The notes under the pieces were generated by a model. It saw nothing but the letters and a program-made list of their open reading frames with translations, did no database searches and was not told the origin of the DNA. From JACDHG01 sp963811585 (lineage in GTDB: Bacteria; Actinomycetota; Actinomycetes; Propionibacteriales; Nocardioidaceae), in assembly GCA_963811585.1 (NCBI GenBank), contig CAWERR010000002.1, positions 1 to 64,000 on the forward strand: a stretch of 64,000 nt of DNA, given 5' to 3'. Both the position numbers and the translations under genes were made by a program. Of this stretch, positions 25,761-33,679 are shown piece after piece (within the stretch, counting starts at the first letter, position 1; each line of letters starts with the position of its first letter).

Positions 25761-26165
25761 ATGGACATCCAACGACCCGAGGTGCCCGTGGACGACAACG
25801 ACCGAGCCGCCATCACGGCGACGCTGATGGACTACTTCGAAGGGTGGTTCGATGGCGACGCCGTGAGGATGGAGCGCGCGCTGCATCCCGAGCTAGCCAA
25901 GCGCGGCGTCAGGGTCGACACCTCAGGCGACCCGGCCGTGGCATCCATGACCGCGCCGGAGATGATCGGCTGGACGCGCGGCGGAGAGGGAACGGCCGAG
26001 AAGCCTGCCGACCTGGCGATCAATGTGAAGGTCAATGACATCCACGGCAACATCGCCACCGCCACCGTCTACAGCGCCGTGTACGTCGAGTACGCGCATC
26101 TCGTCCGCACACCCGACGGATGGAAGATCCTCAACACCGTCTACGTCCGCGTCCCCCCGAAATAA
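25761..26165 (+). CDS. NTF2-like protein, putative lumazine-binding family
   Basis: A 134-residue cytoplasmic protein of the NTF2/SnoaL-like cone fold. The pattern is DRAAITATLMDYFEGWFDGD, ERALHPELAKRGVRV, then VNDIHGNIATATVYSAVYVE and GWKILNTVYVRV, typical of the putative lumazine-binding group (PF12893-like). Despite the family name, ligand and reaction are unknown for most members. ATG 25761 is chosen because it starts the aligned region. A pair of repeat copies begins right at its stop codon. Confidence 0.75.
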   Translation: MDIQRPEVPVDDNDRAAITATLMDYFEGWFDGDAVRMERALHPELAKRGVRVDTSGDPAVASMTAPEMIGWTRGGEGTAEKPADLAINVKVNDIHGNIATATVYSAVYVEYAHLVRTPDGWKILNTVYVRVPPK

Positions 26166-26213
26166 CCGCCGGTCGAGCCTGTCGAGACCCGCCGGTCGAG
26201 CCTGTCGAGACCA
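26166..26213. repeat. Repeat family 1, two direct copies
   Basis: Two tandem GCCGGTCGAGCCTGTCGAGAC copies begin within a few bases of the preceding stop codon. Gene-end placement is the commonest position of this family in the window. Confidence 0.85.
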
Positions 26214-26308
26214 AACCTCTTGACGTGGATGTCTCCCAACCCGGAAGGTTTGACGACACCCAGACGTTGAACTCTCCACCAAGGCCGGAATCTCGAGGGC
26301 GGTTGCGC

Positions 26309-26860
26309 ATGGACAGCACAGAAACCAAGGCCGTACTGACAACGAAACGTCTCTACCTCGACTCGTGGCGCGTCGACGACGCCGAGGCCGCCTTGTCGAT
26401 CTTCGGCAGCAGAGAGGTGTCGCGCTGGTTAACGCCGGCCCTTGACCCAGTCGCCGACGAATCGGCGATGCGCGAGATCATCGCGCACTGGGCGGACGAC
26501 GATCGCGACGGCGATCCGCCGCTGGGCCATTGGCCGGTCAGGCGACGAGACGACGACGTACTGGTCGGCTCGATCACGCTGAGGCGGATGCCGCCGTACG
26601 AGCAAGACCTCGAGCTGGCCTGGCAGTTCGCCCCCGAGCACTGGGGCAACGGCTACGCGACGGAGGCCGCACGCGCGGTGGCGGAGTGGGCGTTCGAGAT
26701 GTCCGCACACGAGCTGTTTGCCGTGACGCGTCCGGCCAACGAACGTGCCGCCAAGCTCGCCAAACGCCTCGGCATGCAGTGGGTCGGCGAGACCGAGAAG
26801 TACTACGACATGACCCTCGACGTCTACCGCCTCCAGCCCCCCGACCTGATCAGCACCTGA
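26309..26860 (+). CDS. GNAT-family N-acetyltransferase (RimJ/RimL type)
   Basis: A 183-residue acetyl-CoA-dependent acetyltransferase. It has LTTKRLYLDSWRVDDAEAAL at the N-terminus, a central VGSITLRRMPPY strand, the EHWGNGYATEAARAVAEWAF acetyl-CoA loop, and AVTRPANERAAKLAKRLGM followed by GETEKYYDM, the usual RimJ/RimL end. Substrate (protein N-terminus or small amine) is not predictable. The gene is single and intact. Confidence 0.88.
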   Translation: MDSTETKAVLTTKRLYLDSWRVDDAEAALSIFGSREVSRWLTPALDPVADESAMREIIAHWADDDRDGDPPLGHWPVRRRDDDVLVGSITLRRMPPYEQDLELAWQFAPEHWGNGYATEAARAVAEWAFEMSAHELFAVTRPANERAAKLAKRLGMQWVGETEKYYDMTLDVYRLQPPDLIST

Positions 26861-26907
26861 GCGGTCGGTCGTCAGATTGCACCTGGGCAAGAGCTTGGTC
26901 GCCTGAC

Positions 26908-27309
26908 TCAGCTGACAAGCGTGATCGTCACTCCTCGGACGCCCGCACGGCTCAGCCTGGCGTCTGTGGTCAGCAATGGCGCGTCCAAACCTTTCGCCAC
27001 CGCGAGGTAGAAAGCGTCGGCAATGCGAACCGCATGTCGCAAAGCCCACGCAGCCTCGAGCACAGCCGCGTGTGGAACCGCTCTGATCGGCAGGCCTGCC
27101 AACGCCGAGAGACCCCGATCTGCATCGGCCTCCGTGAGAACGCCTGCACGGGCAAGACGGTGGAGTGCCGACGCGGTCTCGACCGTGACAAGTTCGGGTG
27201 CAGCCAGGGTCTCCGCTGCTCGCAGCCTGCGGTGAACCTCTTCCCCGCGAGCACTGCCGACGAGTAAGTCGACGAGAGCGCTTGCGTCCAGGACCAACAG
27301 ACTGGCCAT
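26908..27309 (-). CDS. vapC: VapC-type PIN-domain toxin
   Basis: A 133-residue PIN-domain ribonuclease. Acidic site residues are visible in LVLDASALVDLLVG (Asp), LVTVETASALHRL (Glu), RIADAFYLAVA (Asp) and LLTTDARLS (Asp). It follows its antitoxin by eight bases. It belongs to a different branch from the VapC at 6961-7356, so the two modules are not recent duplicates. Confidence 0.9.
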   Translation of the reverse strand: MASLLVLDASALVDLLVGSARGEEVHRRLRAAETLAAPELVTVETASALHRLARAGVLTEADADRGLSALAGLPIRAVPHAAVLEAAWALRHAVRIADAFYLAVAKGLDAPLLTTDARLSRAGVRGVTITLVS

Positions 27310-27317
27310 GGGCTGAG

Positions 27318-27548
27318 CTAATCTTCCGTGTCGCGGATCTCGTCAATCAACGACTCGATGTCGACATCTCTGGCTGGACCGGCGGGCGATGGGACCGCGT
27401 CGAGCCACTCCGTCAGCGAGGGGTAGGCGACATCACGACGAAGGATCCGCGTCACCAGCTCGCTCAACGAGATGCCCTGCCCTTTGGCGCGTTGCCTCAG
27501 GGCGTCGTAGACGTCATCGGGGAGGCGTTTCACCTGGAGGGTTGCCAT
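27318..27548 (-). CDS. vapB: VapB/FitA-type antitoxin
   Basis: A 76-residue ribbon-helix-helix antitoxin: ATLQVKRLPDDVYDALRQRA, then GISLSELVTRILRRD, and an acidic toxin-binding tail ending IDEIRDTED. ATG 27548 matches the usual FitA-like start; a second ATG at 27554 would add two residues. Upstream lies a perfect inverted repeat that is likely its own operator. Confidence 0.87.
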   Translation of the reverse strand: MATLQVKRLPDDVYDALRQRAKGQGISLSELVTRILRRDVAYPSLTEWLDAVPSPAGPARDVDIESLIDEIRDTED

Positions 27549-27560
27549 GCGCATGACTTT

Positions 27561-27579
27561 AGCATGCGTTGAGCATGCT
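27561..27579. promoter_or_regulatory. Inverted-repeat operator of the VapBC operon
   Basis: AGCATGC and GCATGCT, perfectly symmetric around a five-base spacer, seven bases upstream of the outermost vapB start. Ribbon-helix-helix antitoxins of this family bind such palindromes with VapC to repress their own transcription. Function here is inferred from position. Confidence 0.6.
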
Positions 27580-27590
27580 TCCGCGATTCC

Positions 27591-27613
27591 GTCGGTCGAG
27601 CTTGTCGAGACCA
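27591..27613. repeat. Repeat family 1, single copy
   Basis: One GGTCGAGCTTGTCGAGACC copy with a partial inverted piece after it (GATCTCGACC). It sits between the vapB promoter and the end of the response-regulator gene. Confidence 0.8.
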
Positions 27614-27647
27614 GTCGGATCTCGACCTGGTTCCCTAGCAAGGCCGG

Positions 27648-28319
27648 TCAGACTGGCCCCAGACCTCCCGGCCGGACTACGCCTGCCTCATAGGCGAACA
27701 CAACCGCCTGAACCCGGTCGCGGAGGTCGAGCTTGAGCAGGACGTGCCCGACGTGCGTCTTCACCGTTGTCTCGGAGACCACAAGCCGGCTGGCGATCTC
27801 GGCATTGGACCGGCCTCTTGCAAGCTCGGCAAGGATGTCGCGTTCGCGGGGCGTGAGGGTCTCAAGCACTGCTGGCGGTGACACGTCGCGCCGAGGCAGC
27901 TGAGCGAACTCCTCAACCACTTTGCGGGTCACGGATGGCGAGAGCAAGGCGTCACCGCGAGCCACGACTCGGACCGCACCAACCAGCTCCTCAGCTGGGG
28001 CGTCCTTCAGCAGGAAACCACTCGCTCCTGCGCGCAGGGCCGCGTAGACGTACTCGTCGAGGTCGAAGGTGGTGAGCACGAGCACCCGACCGGAATGGTC
28101 GGCGGCGGTGAGCCGACGAGTCGCCTCAAGCCCGTCCATCAGCGGCATCCGGATATCCATCAGCGTCACGTCGGGCGCACTGCGCGCGACTTCTGCGACA
28201 GCCTCGACACCGTTGGCTGCCAACCCGACCACCTCGAGGTCTGGTTCACCGTCGATGATCGACGCCAAGCCAGTGCGCACCATCGCTTGGTCGTCGACGA
28301 TCACCACCCGGATGCTCAC
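27648..28319 (-). CDS. NarL/FixJ-family response regulator
   Basis: A 223-residue DNA-binding regulator. The receiver domain (about 1-120) has the acidic pocket VVIVDDQAMVRTGL, phospho-acceptor aspartate in VTLMDIRMPLMDGL, threonine in VLVLTTFDLDEYV and lysine in GFLLKDAPAEEL. The C-terminal LuxR HTH (about 155-215) reads LTPRERDILAELARGRSNAE and SETTVKTHVGHVLLKL. GTG 28319 overlaps the stop of the histidine-kinase gene by four bases, so kinase and regulator form one operon. Target genes unknown. Confidence 0.93.
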   Translation of the reverse strand: MSIRVVIVDDQAMVRTGLASIIDGEPDLEVVGLAANGVEAVAEVARSAPDVTLMDIRMPLMDGLEATRRLTAADHSGRVLVLTTFDLDEYVYAALRAGASGFLLKDAPAEELVGAVRVVARGDALLSPSVTRKVVEEFAQLPRRDVSPPAVLETLTPRERDILAELARGRSNAEIASRLVVSETTVKTHVGHVLLKLDLRDRVQAVVFAYEAGVVRPGGLGPV

Positions 28320-29548
28320 GGCGTGCCAAGGGGCAGGCGGGCACGAACGGCGAACCCGCCACCCGGCTCGGCGCCGGCAGACACGCTGCCGCCGTACAGA
28401 TGCACTCGCTCCCTCATCCCGATCAATCCGTGCCCGCCAGGGTCAGCCGCCGCCGGACGATGTCCGTTGGCTGTGTTGGTCACACAGAGAGACAAGTCCT
28501 CATCGGCGTACGACGTCACGACCGTGGCGCTGGCACCGCTGGCGTGCTTGAGGACGTTGACCAGGGCCTCCTGGACGACGCGGTATGCCACCAGGTCAAG
28601 GCCGGCCGGCAGCGGCGTCGGCTGACCTTCGACCCGGAACTCAACCGGTAGACCGGCCTCTCGCATCTGCGTCACGAGAGCGGTGAGATCGTCCAGGCCG
28701 GGTTGCGGAGCAAGGCCGATCGAGCTGTCCTGGGCGAGCAACACCCCGAGCAGCCGCCGCATCTCACGCATCGCCTGGCGCGCTGTCTGCTCAATGGCCT
28801 CCAGCTGGGTCGCCTCGTCAGGGCGATCGCGCTGCAGCCGTCGGCGTACCGCGGCGGTCTGGACGACGACGATGCTGACGGAGTGTGCGATGACGTCGTG
28901 CAACTCCCTGGCGATGTGGGCGCGCTCCTCGGCGACCGCCTGCGCAACGAGAGCCTCCCGATCCTGCTCGAGCACGGTGGTCCGCTCGACCAGGGCTTCG
29001 TTCTCCTGGCTACGCGCGCGCACCACCGCGCCGAAAGCCCACGCGCCAGCGACGATCGCTCCGACGAACACGAAGTCACTGACACCCGGACCCGTCTCGA
29101 TCGTGATTAGCGCAGCGAGCAGGGCCAGCGCCCCGAGCAGTCCTAGAACCGCCGTACGACGCCTGCAATAGGCGCCGACGGAGTACAAGGCCAAGATGAG
29201 CGCCACGATGATGTATGCCGCGTCAAGCCCATGATCCACGAGGTCCATCGCGATAAGGACTGAGAAGACCAGCAGACTCACAGGGATCGGCGCGATCCGC
29301 CGCCACGCAAGCGGCAGGGTCATCGCGGCGGCAGCGGCGGCATAGCCCCAGCGAGGTTCATATCCGTCTGTCAGCCAGGTCTCAATCTCGGCAACGGCGA
29401 ATGCAGCAAGAGCGATGGCAGCGTCGAGCGGACGTGGTGTCACCCGGTCCCGAACGCCTGCGTATCCCCGCATCCTTCGCATGCTAGTCGCCGGCTGCTG
29501 CCCCATCATCCGACTCGGGGATGACGTCTCGTCTGATCTTCTCCTCAC
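28316..29548 (-). CDS. Sensor histidine kinase (HisKA_3/NarX type)
   Basis: About 410 residues. Five or so hydrophobic helices at residues 40-170 form a membrane sensor without a large extracellular domain. The dimerisation/phospho-acceptor motif is ERAHIARELHDVIAHSVSIV (His around 220), and the ATP-binding domain includes VAYRVVQEALVNVLKHA and GHGLIGMRERVHLYGG. It passes phosphate to the overlapping response regulator. The start is uncertain: internal methionines near residues 14 and 23 also work. Confidence 0.9.
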   Translation of the reverse strand: MRRRSDETSSPSRMMGQQPATSMRRMRGYAGVRDRVTPRPLDAAIALAAFAVAEIETWLTDGYEPRWGYAAAAAAMTLPLAWRRIAPIPVSLLVFSVLIAMDLVDHGLDAAYIIVALILALYSVGAYCRRRTAVLGLLGALALLAALITIETGPGVSDFVFVGAIVAGAWAFGAVVRARSQENEALVERTTVLEQDREALVAQAVAEERAHIARELHDVIAHSVSIVVVQTAAVRRRLQRDRPDEATQLEAIEQTARQAMREMRRLLGVLLAQDSSIGLAPQPGLDDLTALVTQMREAGLPVEFRVEGQPTPLPAGLDLVAYRVVQEALVNVLKHASGASATVVTSYADEDLSLCVTNTANGHRPAAADPGGHGLIGMRERVHLYGGSVSAGAEPGGGFAVRARLPLGTP

Positions 29549-29655
29549 CTAGCAGGAGCTCAAGATCGGGTTCGCGGCCGACGCGGCGAGGCAGGTGTGA
29601 TCCCTAGTTTGTCGTGGGACCGCAGGCGAAGGCGCCCGGCGAACCAGGAGGAACC

Positions 29656-30120
29656 ATGAGAGTCAAGAGTCTGCTCATCGTCGCGGGAGCGTTGCTGCTC
29701 AGCACCGCGTGCTCCGACGACCCGTCCGGCAATGCGGCGGTCGAGCGCAATACGGCGGTCGAGCGCAGTACGTCGGTCGAGCCTGTCGAGACCACCGATC
29801 CGGTGCCGCAGCTCGGTAACCCTGATCGCTACTGCCGAATCACCCAACGCCTCGGAGCTGCGGGAGAGAAGGCGTTCGGCGGTCTGGGCCGGGACGCATC
29901 GCCGGCAGACTACGAGGCGGCCGAGCGGGCCTTCGTGCTCAACAACGCCGCCCTGCTGGATGCGCTCATAAGCGCGGCCCCAGCCACTCTGACTCCCCAT
30001 GTCGACACGATGCTCAATTCGATGCGTGAACGCGGTGGACTACCAGTGGCCCATGTGCCGAATGACGACGCCGCGAACGCCGAGAAGCACGTGCACGCCT
30101 TCGAGAGGAAGCACTGCTGA
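29656..30120 (+). CDS. Lipoprotein with repeat-derived linker
   Basis: A 154-residue lipoprotein: signal segment VKSLLIVAGALLLSTAC, the lipobox being LSTAC at about residue 19. Immediately after the acylated cysteine about 25 residues (AAVERNTAVERSTSVEPVET) come from the dispersed repeat, read in its usual VEPVET frame. The folded part begins PDRYCRITQRLGAAGEKAFG and ends HAFERKHC with two cysteines. No family recognised. A good ribosome-binding site (AGGAGG) precedes ATG 29656. The insertion lies in the natural flexible linker of a lipoprotein, where it is probably tolerated. Confidence 0.75.
   Translation: MRVKSLLIVAGALLLSTACSDDPSGNAAVERNTAVERSTSVEPVETTDPVPQLGNPDRYCRITQRLGAAGEKAFGGLGRDASPADYEAAERAFVLNNAALLDALISAAPATLTPHVDTMLNSMRERGGLPVAHVPNDDAANAEKHVHAFERKHC
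29736..29795. repeat. Repeat family 1 array inside a lipoprotein gene
   Basis: Three direct units, GCGGTCGAGCGCA, GCGGTCGAGCGCA and TCGGTCGAGCCTGTCGAGACC, in frame with the lipoprotein gene and encoding its post-cysteine linker. Confidence 0.8.
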
Positions 30121-30168
30121 GATCGCGCGCCACCTTCGAGCCGCGGTCGCTATCGACAACGCCGACGG

Positions 30169-30603
30169 TTAATCGAGCGACTCCACCCATTCAGCCCGCC
30201 AGGCGGGCGCCTCCGACTTCTGCGTGTAGTAGCGAGTATCGCGAATGATCGACCCATCTGTTTCAAACTCGAAGATGACTACGACGTGCCACACGTCCCC
30301 GGCGTAGTCGTTCATTCCTTCGACGACCCAGACCTGCCCGGACCCCACCACTCTGCGCAAGGTGATCGAGGGGGGCACCGGGAAAGCTTCTTGCATCGCG
30401 CGCATGGCGTCACGTCCACGGATGCGCTCGTCCGACTGGGGCATGTCCATCACGTAGTCCGCGTGGCGAAGCCGATACTCCGACTCCGGAGAGAGTCCGT
30501 CCCCTGTCAGCCCGAACAACCTCTCGATGCCTTCGCGCATCGCCGCCGAATCGTCGTGGGCGATCGCCTGCAGGAATAGTTCGCGTACATCCGAGTCGCT
30601 CAT
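30169..30603 (-). CDS. SnoaL-like / nuclear transport factor 2 family protein
   Basis: A 144-residue NTF2-fold protein: RLRHADYVMDMPQSDERIRG, then GRDAMRAMQEAFPVPPSITL and WVVEGMNDYAGDVWHVVVIF, followed by IIRDTRYYTQKSEAPAWRAEWVE split over the last strand. This is the typical SnoaL-like layout seen in small isomerase or hydrolase homologues; ligand unknown. It starts 22 bases downstream of the truncated YccF gene on the same strand, so they may be co-transcribed. Confidence 0.75.
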   Translation of the reverse strand: MSDSDVRELFLQAIAHDDSAAMREGIERLFGLTGDGLSPESEYRLRHADYVMDMPQSDERIRGRDAMRAMQEAFPVPPSITLRRVVGSGQVWVVEGMNDYAGDVWHVVVIFEFETDGSIIRDTRYYTQKSEAPAWRAEWVESLD

Positions 30604-30625
30604 GATCTTCTCCTTGCCGTCGGTG

Positions 30626-30772
30626 TCATCGCCGCCACACCAGGCGGATGGAGGCGCTGACGGATGGGATTGTGACGATGAGCACGAATGCGAGCAACCC
30701 GGCTATGACATAGCCGATAGCGAGCCAGAACCCGGCGAGTACCAGCCACAAGCTGTTGCCTAGCGTCCGCAT
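30626..30772 (-). CDS. Truncated YccF-like inner-membrane protein
   Basis: Short gene of 48 residues: MRTLGNSLWLVLAGFWLAIG, then YVIAGLLAFVLIVTIPSVSA, ending SIRLVWRR. The first 35 residues match the YccF domain (W-x-V-L-x-G-F-W-L-A-x-G-Y, then L-I-V-T-I-P). Full-length YccF proteins continue with PFG...F and usually have a second domain copy. Here the conserved PFG after TIP is lost and translation stops soon after, so this is a fragment or degenerate copy. Confidence 0.6.
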   Translation of the reverse strand: MRTLGNSLWLVLAGFWLAIGYVIAGLLAFVLIVTIPSVSASIRLVWRR

Positions 30773-30867
30773 GGGACCAGCCCAGCAGATCGGCGGCTTC
30801 TGTCAAGGCCACACCTAGGCGGTCGCCGCGCGCCGATGCTCGGCGCAGGGCCTGGCGCGTCCACAGC

Positions 30868-31195
30868 ATGAGAGCCCCGGAGCGGGCTCCCCGGGGCTGG
30901 ACCCGGGACCGCGCTGTCGCTGCGGACGTCCGGCTTGCGTGCGTCGCCGGCATTGCTGCATGCATGGAGCGCGCTGCCTCGGCGCTGCGTAGCAAGCGGC
31001 GTCAGAACTCCCGTGAGCTTCTGTCGGGCGCGATCGCCGGCGTCGACGAGGACCTGAACGGGCTCACCTAGCGCGAGGTGATGCGGCGAATCGCCCGCGG
31101 CTACGCCTGCAGCGAGGTCGGGAGGGAGCTCTTCATCTCCGTGAAGCAATGGAGACCTACACGTCCGTGGTGCTGCGCAGCTGTTCCGGCACGAG
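30868..31195 (+). pseudogene. LuxR-type regulator remnant
   Basis: The stretch after 31060 reads, with an in-frame TAG and one frame change, as LT*REVMRRIARGYACSEVG, then RELFISVK and METYTSVVLRSC. This aligns by eye with the LuxR HTH consensus LTxREVEVLRLIARGYxxxEIA / ISVKTVETHVSSVLRKL. Upstream residues ending AVDEDLNG-like precede the motif as in intact homologues. Stop codon, frameshift and missing receiver domain indicate a dead gene. Confidence 0.5.
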
Positions 31196-31347
31196 CTGAC
31201 GAGGACGAGCGACCGCGGCTCTGCTGACCGCGCGACCTGCTGAGGTGGGACTGATTGACAACGGGGCCGGAACGCGGTGGGCTCGAGGTACCCCGCCCTT
31301 CTCGATTCGAGGCTCAGCCGTGGCCCACAGCACTCCGACCGTCGACG

Positions 31348-32757
31348 ATGACCTTGCTGACGAGCGGCGGTCTCAAGCGGTCCATCACCGGTCGGCAGCT
31401 CTTCTTCTACACCCTGGGCGACGTGCTGGGGTCGGGGATCTACGTGCTCATCGGCCTCGTCGCCGCTGCGGTAGGTGGGGCGTTCTGGCTGGCGTTCGCC
31501 GCCGGGGTCGCGGTCGCGGCGATCACGGGATCGGCGTACGCCGAGCTGGTGACGAAGTACCCGCAGGCCGCCGGATCCTCGCTGTACGTCCAGAAGGCGT
31601 TCGGCAACAAGGCACTCACCTTCCTGGTCACCGTGTCGTTCCTTGCCGCCAGCTTCGCGGCCAGCGGCTCGCTCGCGGCCGGCTTCGCGTCGTACTTCGG
31701 CGAGCTGTGGGGCGGGCCGCCGGCGCTGCTGGTGTCGCTCGTCTTCGTCGCCGTCCTGGTGCTTATCAACTACATCGGCATCACCGAGTCGGTGGTGATG
31801 AACATGTTGATGACCTTCGTCGAGCTCAGCGGCCTGCTCATCGTGATCATCATCGCGATCTACTACATCGCCCAGGGCAAAGCCGACTTCGGGACGCTCA
31901 CTGACATCAGCGTCGCGGGCAACCCGGCGCTGGCGGTCCTCGCCGGCGTGGCGCTCTCCTTCTTCGCCATGACGGGCTTCGAGAACACCGCCAACGTGGC
32001 CGAGGAGACCATCGACCCGTACAAGGCCTTCCCGCGATCGCTCATCGGAGGCATGGTCGTGGCTGGCCTCGTCTACGTGCTGGTCTCCATGGCGGCGGCG
32101 CTGACGGTGCCCACCGACCAGCTCGCCGGTTCCGACGTCGCCCTGCTCGAGGTCGTCAGGCAGGGCATCCTGCCGTTCTCCACCGACGTCATGACCACCA
32201 TCTTCACGGTCATCGCCCTCGTCGCGATTACCAACACCACCCTGGTCACGCTCGTCACGCAGCCGCGCATTCTCTACGGCATGGCCCGCGAGGACGTCGT
32301 CCCAGGGGTCTTCGCCAAGATCCACCCGACCCGGCGCAGCCCCTGGGTCGGGCTGCTCTTCAGCGGTCTCGTGGTGGCAGCCCTGCTCATCACCGGGACG
32401 CTGGTCCTCGAGGCCGGCGGCAACCTCGACCTGGTCAACCGGCTCGCCCTGGTGACGGTGGTCTTCCTCCTCGCGATCTACGCGCTCGTCATCGTGACGT
32501 GCCTCAAGCTGCGCGGCCGCGACGAGGACGAGCGCGCGTTCCGGGCCAACACGCCCCTGCTCGTCCTGGGGCTGGTCGGCAACCTCGCGATCCTCTACTA
32601 CGTCATCTACGACGACCCGAAGTCGCTGCTCTGGTGCGCAGCGCTGCTCGCCGTGGGTGGGGTGCTTTACGTCGCGGAGAAGCTCTTCGGCAGCAAGTCC
32701 GGATCCGCCGGCACCTCCGGCTCAGCCACCACCTCCGACAGGTTGGGAGACCGCTGA
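31348..32757 (+). CDS. APC-superfamily amino-acid permease
   Basis: About 469 residues with twelve predicted membrane helices. The family start is LKRSITGRQLFFYTLGDVLGSGIYVL with the unwound GSGIY of helix 1, then AYAELVTKYPQAAGSSLYV, and FFAMTGFENTANVAEET around helix 6. It would import a neutral or cationic amino acid by proton symport; substrate not predictable. ATG 31348 is the best family-like start, though no strong ribosome-binding site is seen and the frame is open from 31255. Its stop overlaps the start of the stress-protein gene (TGATG). Confidence 0.88.
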   Translation: MTLLTSGGLKRSITGRQLFFYTLGDVLGSGIYVLIGLVAAAVGGAFWLAFAAGVAVAAITGSAYAELVTKYPQAAGSSLYVQKAFGNKALTFLVTVSFLAASFAASGSLAAGFASYFGELWGGPPALLVSLVFVAVLVLINYIGITESVVMNMLMTFVELSGLLIVIIIAIYYIAQGKADFGTLTDISVAGNPALAVLAGVALSFFAMTGFENTANVAEETIDPYKAFPRSLIGGMVVAGLVYVLVSMAAALTVPTDQLAGSDVALLEVVRQGILPFSTDVMTTIFTVIALVAITNTTLVTLVTQPRILYGMAREDVVPGVFAKIHPTRRSPWVGLLFSGLVVAALLITGTLVLEAGGNLDLVNRLALVTVVFLLAIYALVIVTCLKLRGRDEDERAFRANTPLLVLGLVGNLAILYYVIYDDPKSLLWCAALLAVGGVLYVAEKLFGSKSGSAGTSGSATTSDRLGDR

Positions 32758-33231
32758 TGCACGTCATCGTCGCCACCGACGGCTCCAAGCAGTCCCTGGC
32801 TGCCGCACGCCTCCTGAAGTCCTTCGCCGACCCGGCCACCATCACCGACGTCTCGGTGGTGGCCGTCATTCGTCCGCTGGCCGCCGTGGCCTTCGCCGAC
32901 GAGCTCTCCGACAGCGCGCAGAAGGCGTCGTGGGACACGCTGTCCTTCCGTCGAGGCGGCCGAGAACGCCGTCGCGACCATCGCCGCCGAGTTCGACAAG
33001 TGGGGACCCAAGGTGCACAAGCGCGTGCGCTCCGGCTCGCCTGCCAACGAGATCATCAAGGCGGCCAAGCAGTACGACGCCGGGCTCGTGGTGGTCGCCG
33101 CAGGAGGCGGGGGGATCAGCGAGAGCGTGCTCATCGGCAGCACCGCACAGCGGGTGCAGCACTACGCGCCGTGTCCAGTCCTAGTCGTTCGCTCCCAACC
33201 CAGGAAGTCCCAGAAGGCCAAGAAGTCCTGA
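32757..33231 (+). CDS. Universal stress protein UspA family, frame break
   Basis: About 158 residues once joined. The N-terminal strand is MHVIVATDGSKQSLAAARLL and the C-terminal nucleotide-binding loop is LVVVAAGGGGISESVLIGST followed by AQRVQHYAPCPVLVVR, matching the GxxG-9x-G(S/T) ATP-type Usp motif. Frames meet near 32950, where one indel breaks the sequence (RDTLSFR-EAAENAVATIAAEFDKW region). It overlaps the permease stop, a pairing seen for transporters whose activity is tuned by Usp proteins. The gene is probably intact in the organism. Confidence 0.82.
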
Positions 33232-33679
33232 GCCCGGCCGACGCCAGGCTGCGAGCACGGGCGGCAACATCGGCGGCAAGACCCACCTTGACGAGAGTGC
33301 ACCTGGGTCATGTCCGGTTCAGGTGGCAACCACCTGCGGGGAGACGAGGAGAAGGTTCTTGGCAGCGAGGTACAACACCCGTACTTAGTGCACTTTTCAC
33401 GCAGCCGGTCACGGAGGCAGCCGGCTACTGAGGCATTGGTCACCAAACTTGGGCGCCCGATCAAAGCCGCCTACGTGCACCACGACCTGGACGCCGGCAC
33501 AGTCGCGATCAAACGGCTAAACGACGCGGAAATCGCTGCACCTGTCCCACGCTCGTAGGTGTTAATCCCGGAGTGCACTGCGTGTCGGGTACCCACCGAC
33601 GGCCTGGGCAAGCCTCGCTCCACGAGGATGTGCGGCCGACTGAGGTCCTGTCTCGTCAGTCAACCGGGCTGTCAGCAGA
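33232..33679. other. Intergenic, no convincing gene
   Basis: About 450 bases between the Usp gene and the end of the IclR gene. A short open frame (33310-33558) lacks a ribosome-binding site and recognisable sequence. Its end, KLGRPIKAAYVHHDLDAG, could be a fragment of an older gene. No terminator or repeat of the two dispersed families was found. Confidence 0.5.

Noticed and set aside
20959..29795. Clustered short repeats as a CRISPR array
   Set aside because: Repeats are irregularly spaced, partly within coding sequence, self-palindromic in pairs and without unique spacers of uniform length; no cas gene is present.
30600..30995. A 131-residue minus-strand open frame
   Set aside because: It is arginine-rich, overlaps the YccF fragment in another frame and has no recognisable domain; the YccF reading explains the sequence better.
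33232..33679. Insertion-sequence remnant
   Set aside because: No terminal inverted repeats, no target duplication and no transposase motif such as DDE or HUH could be found.
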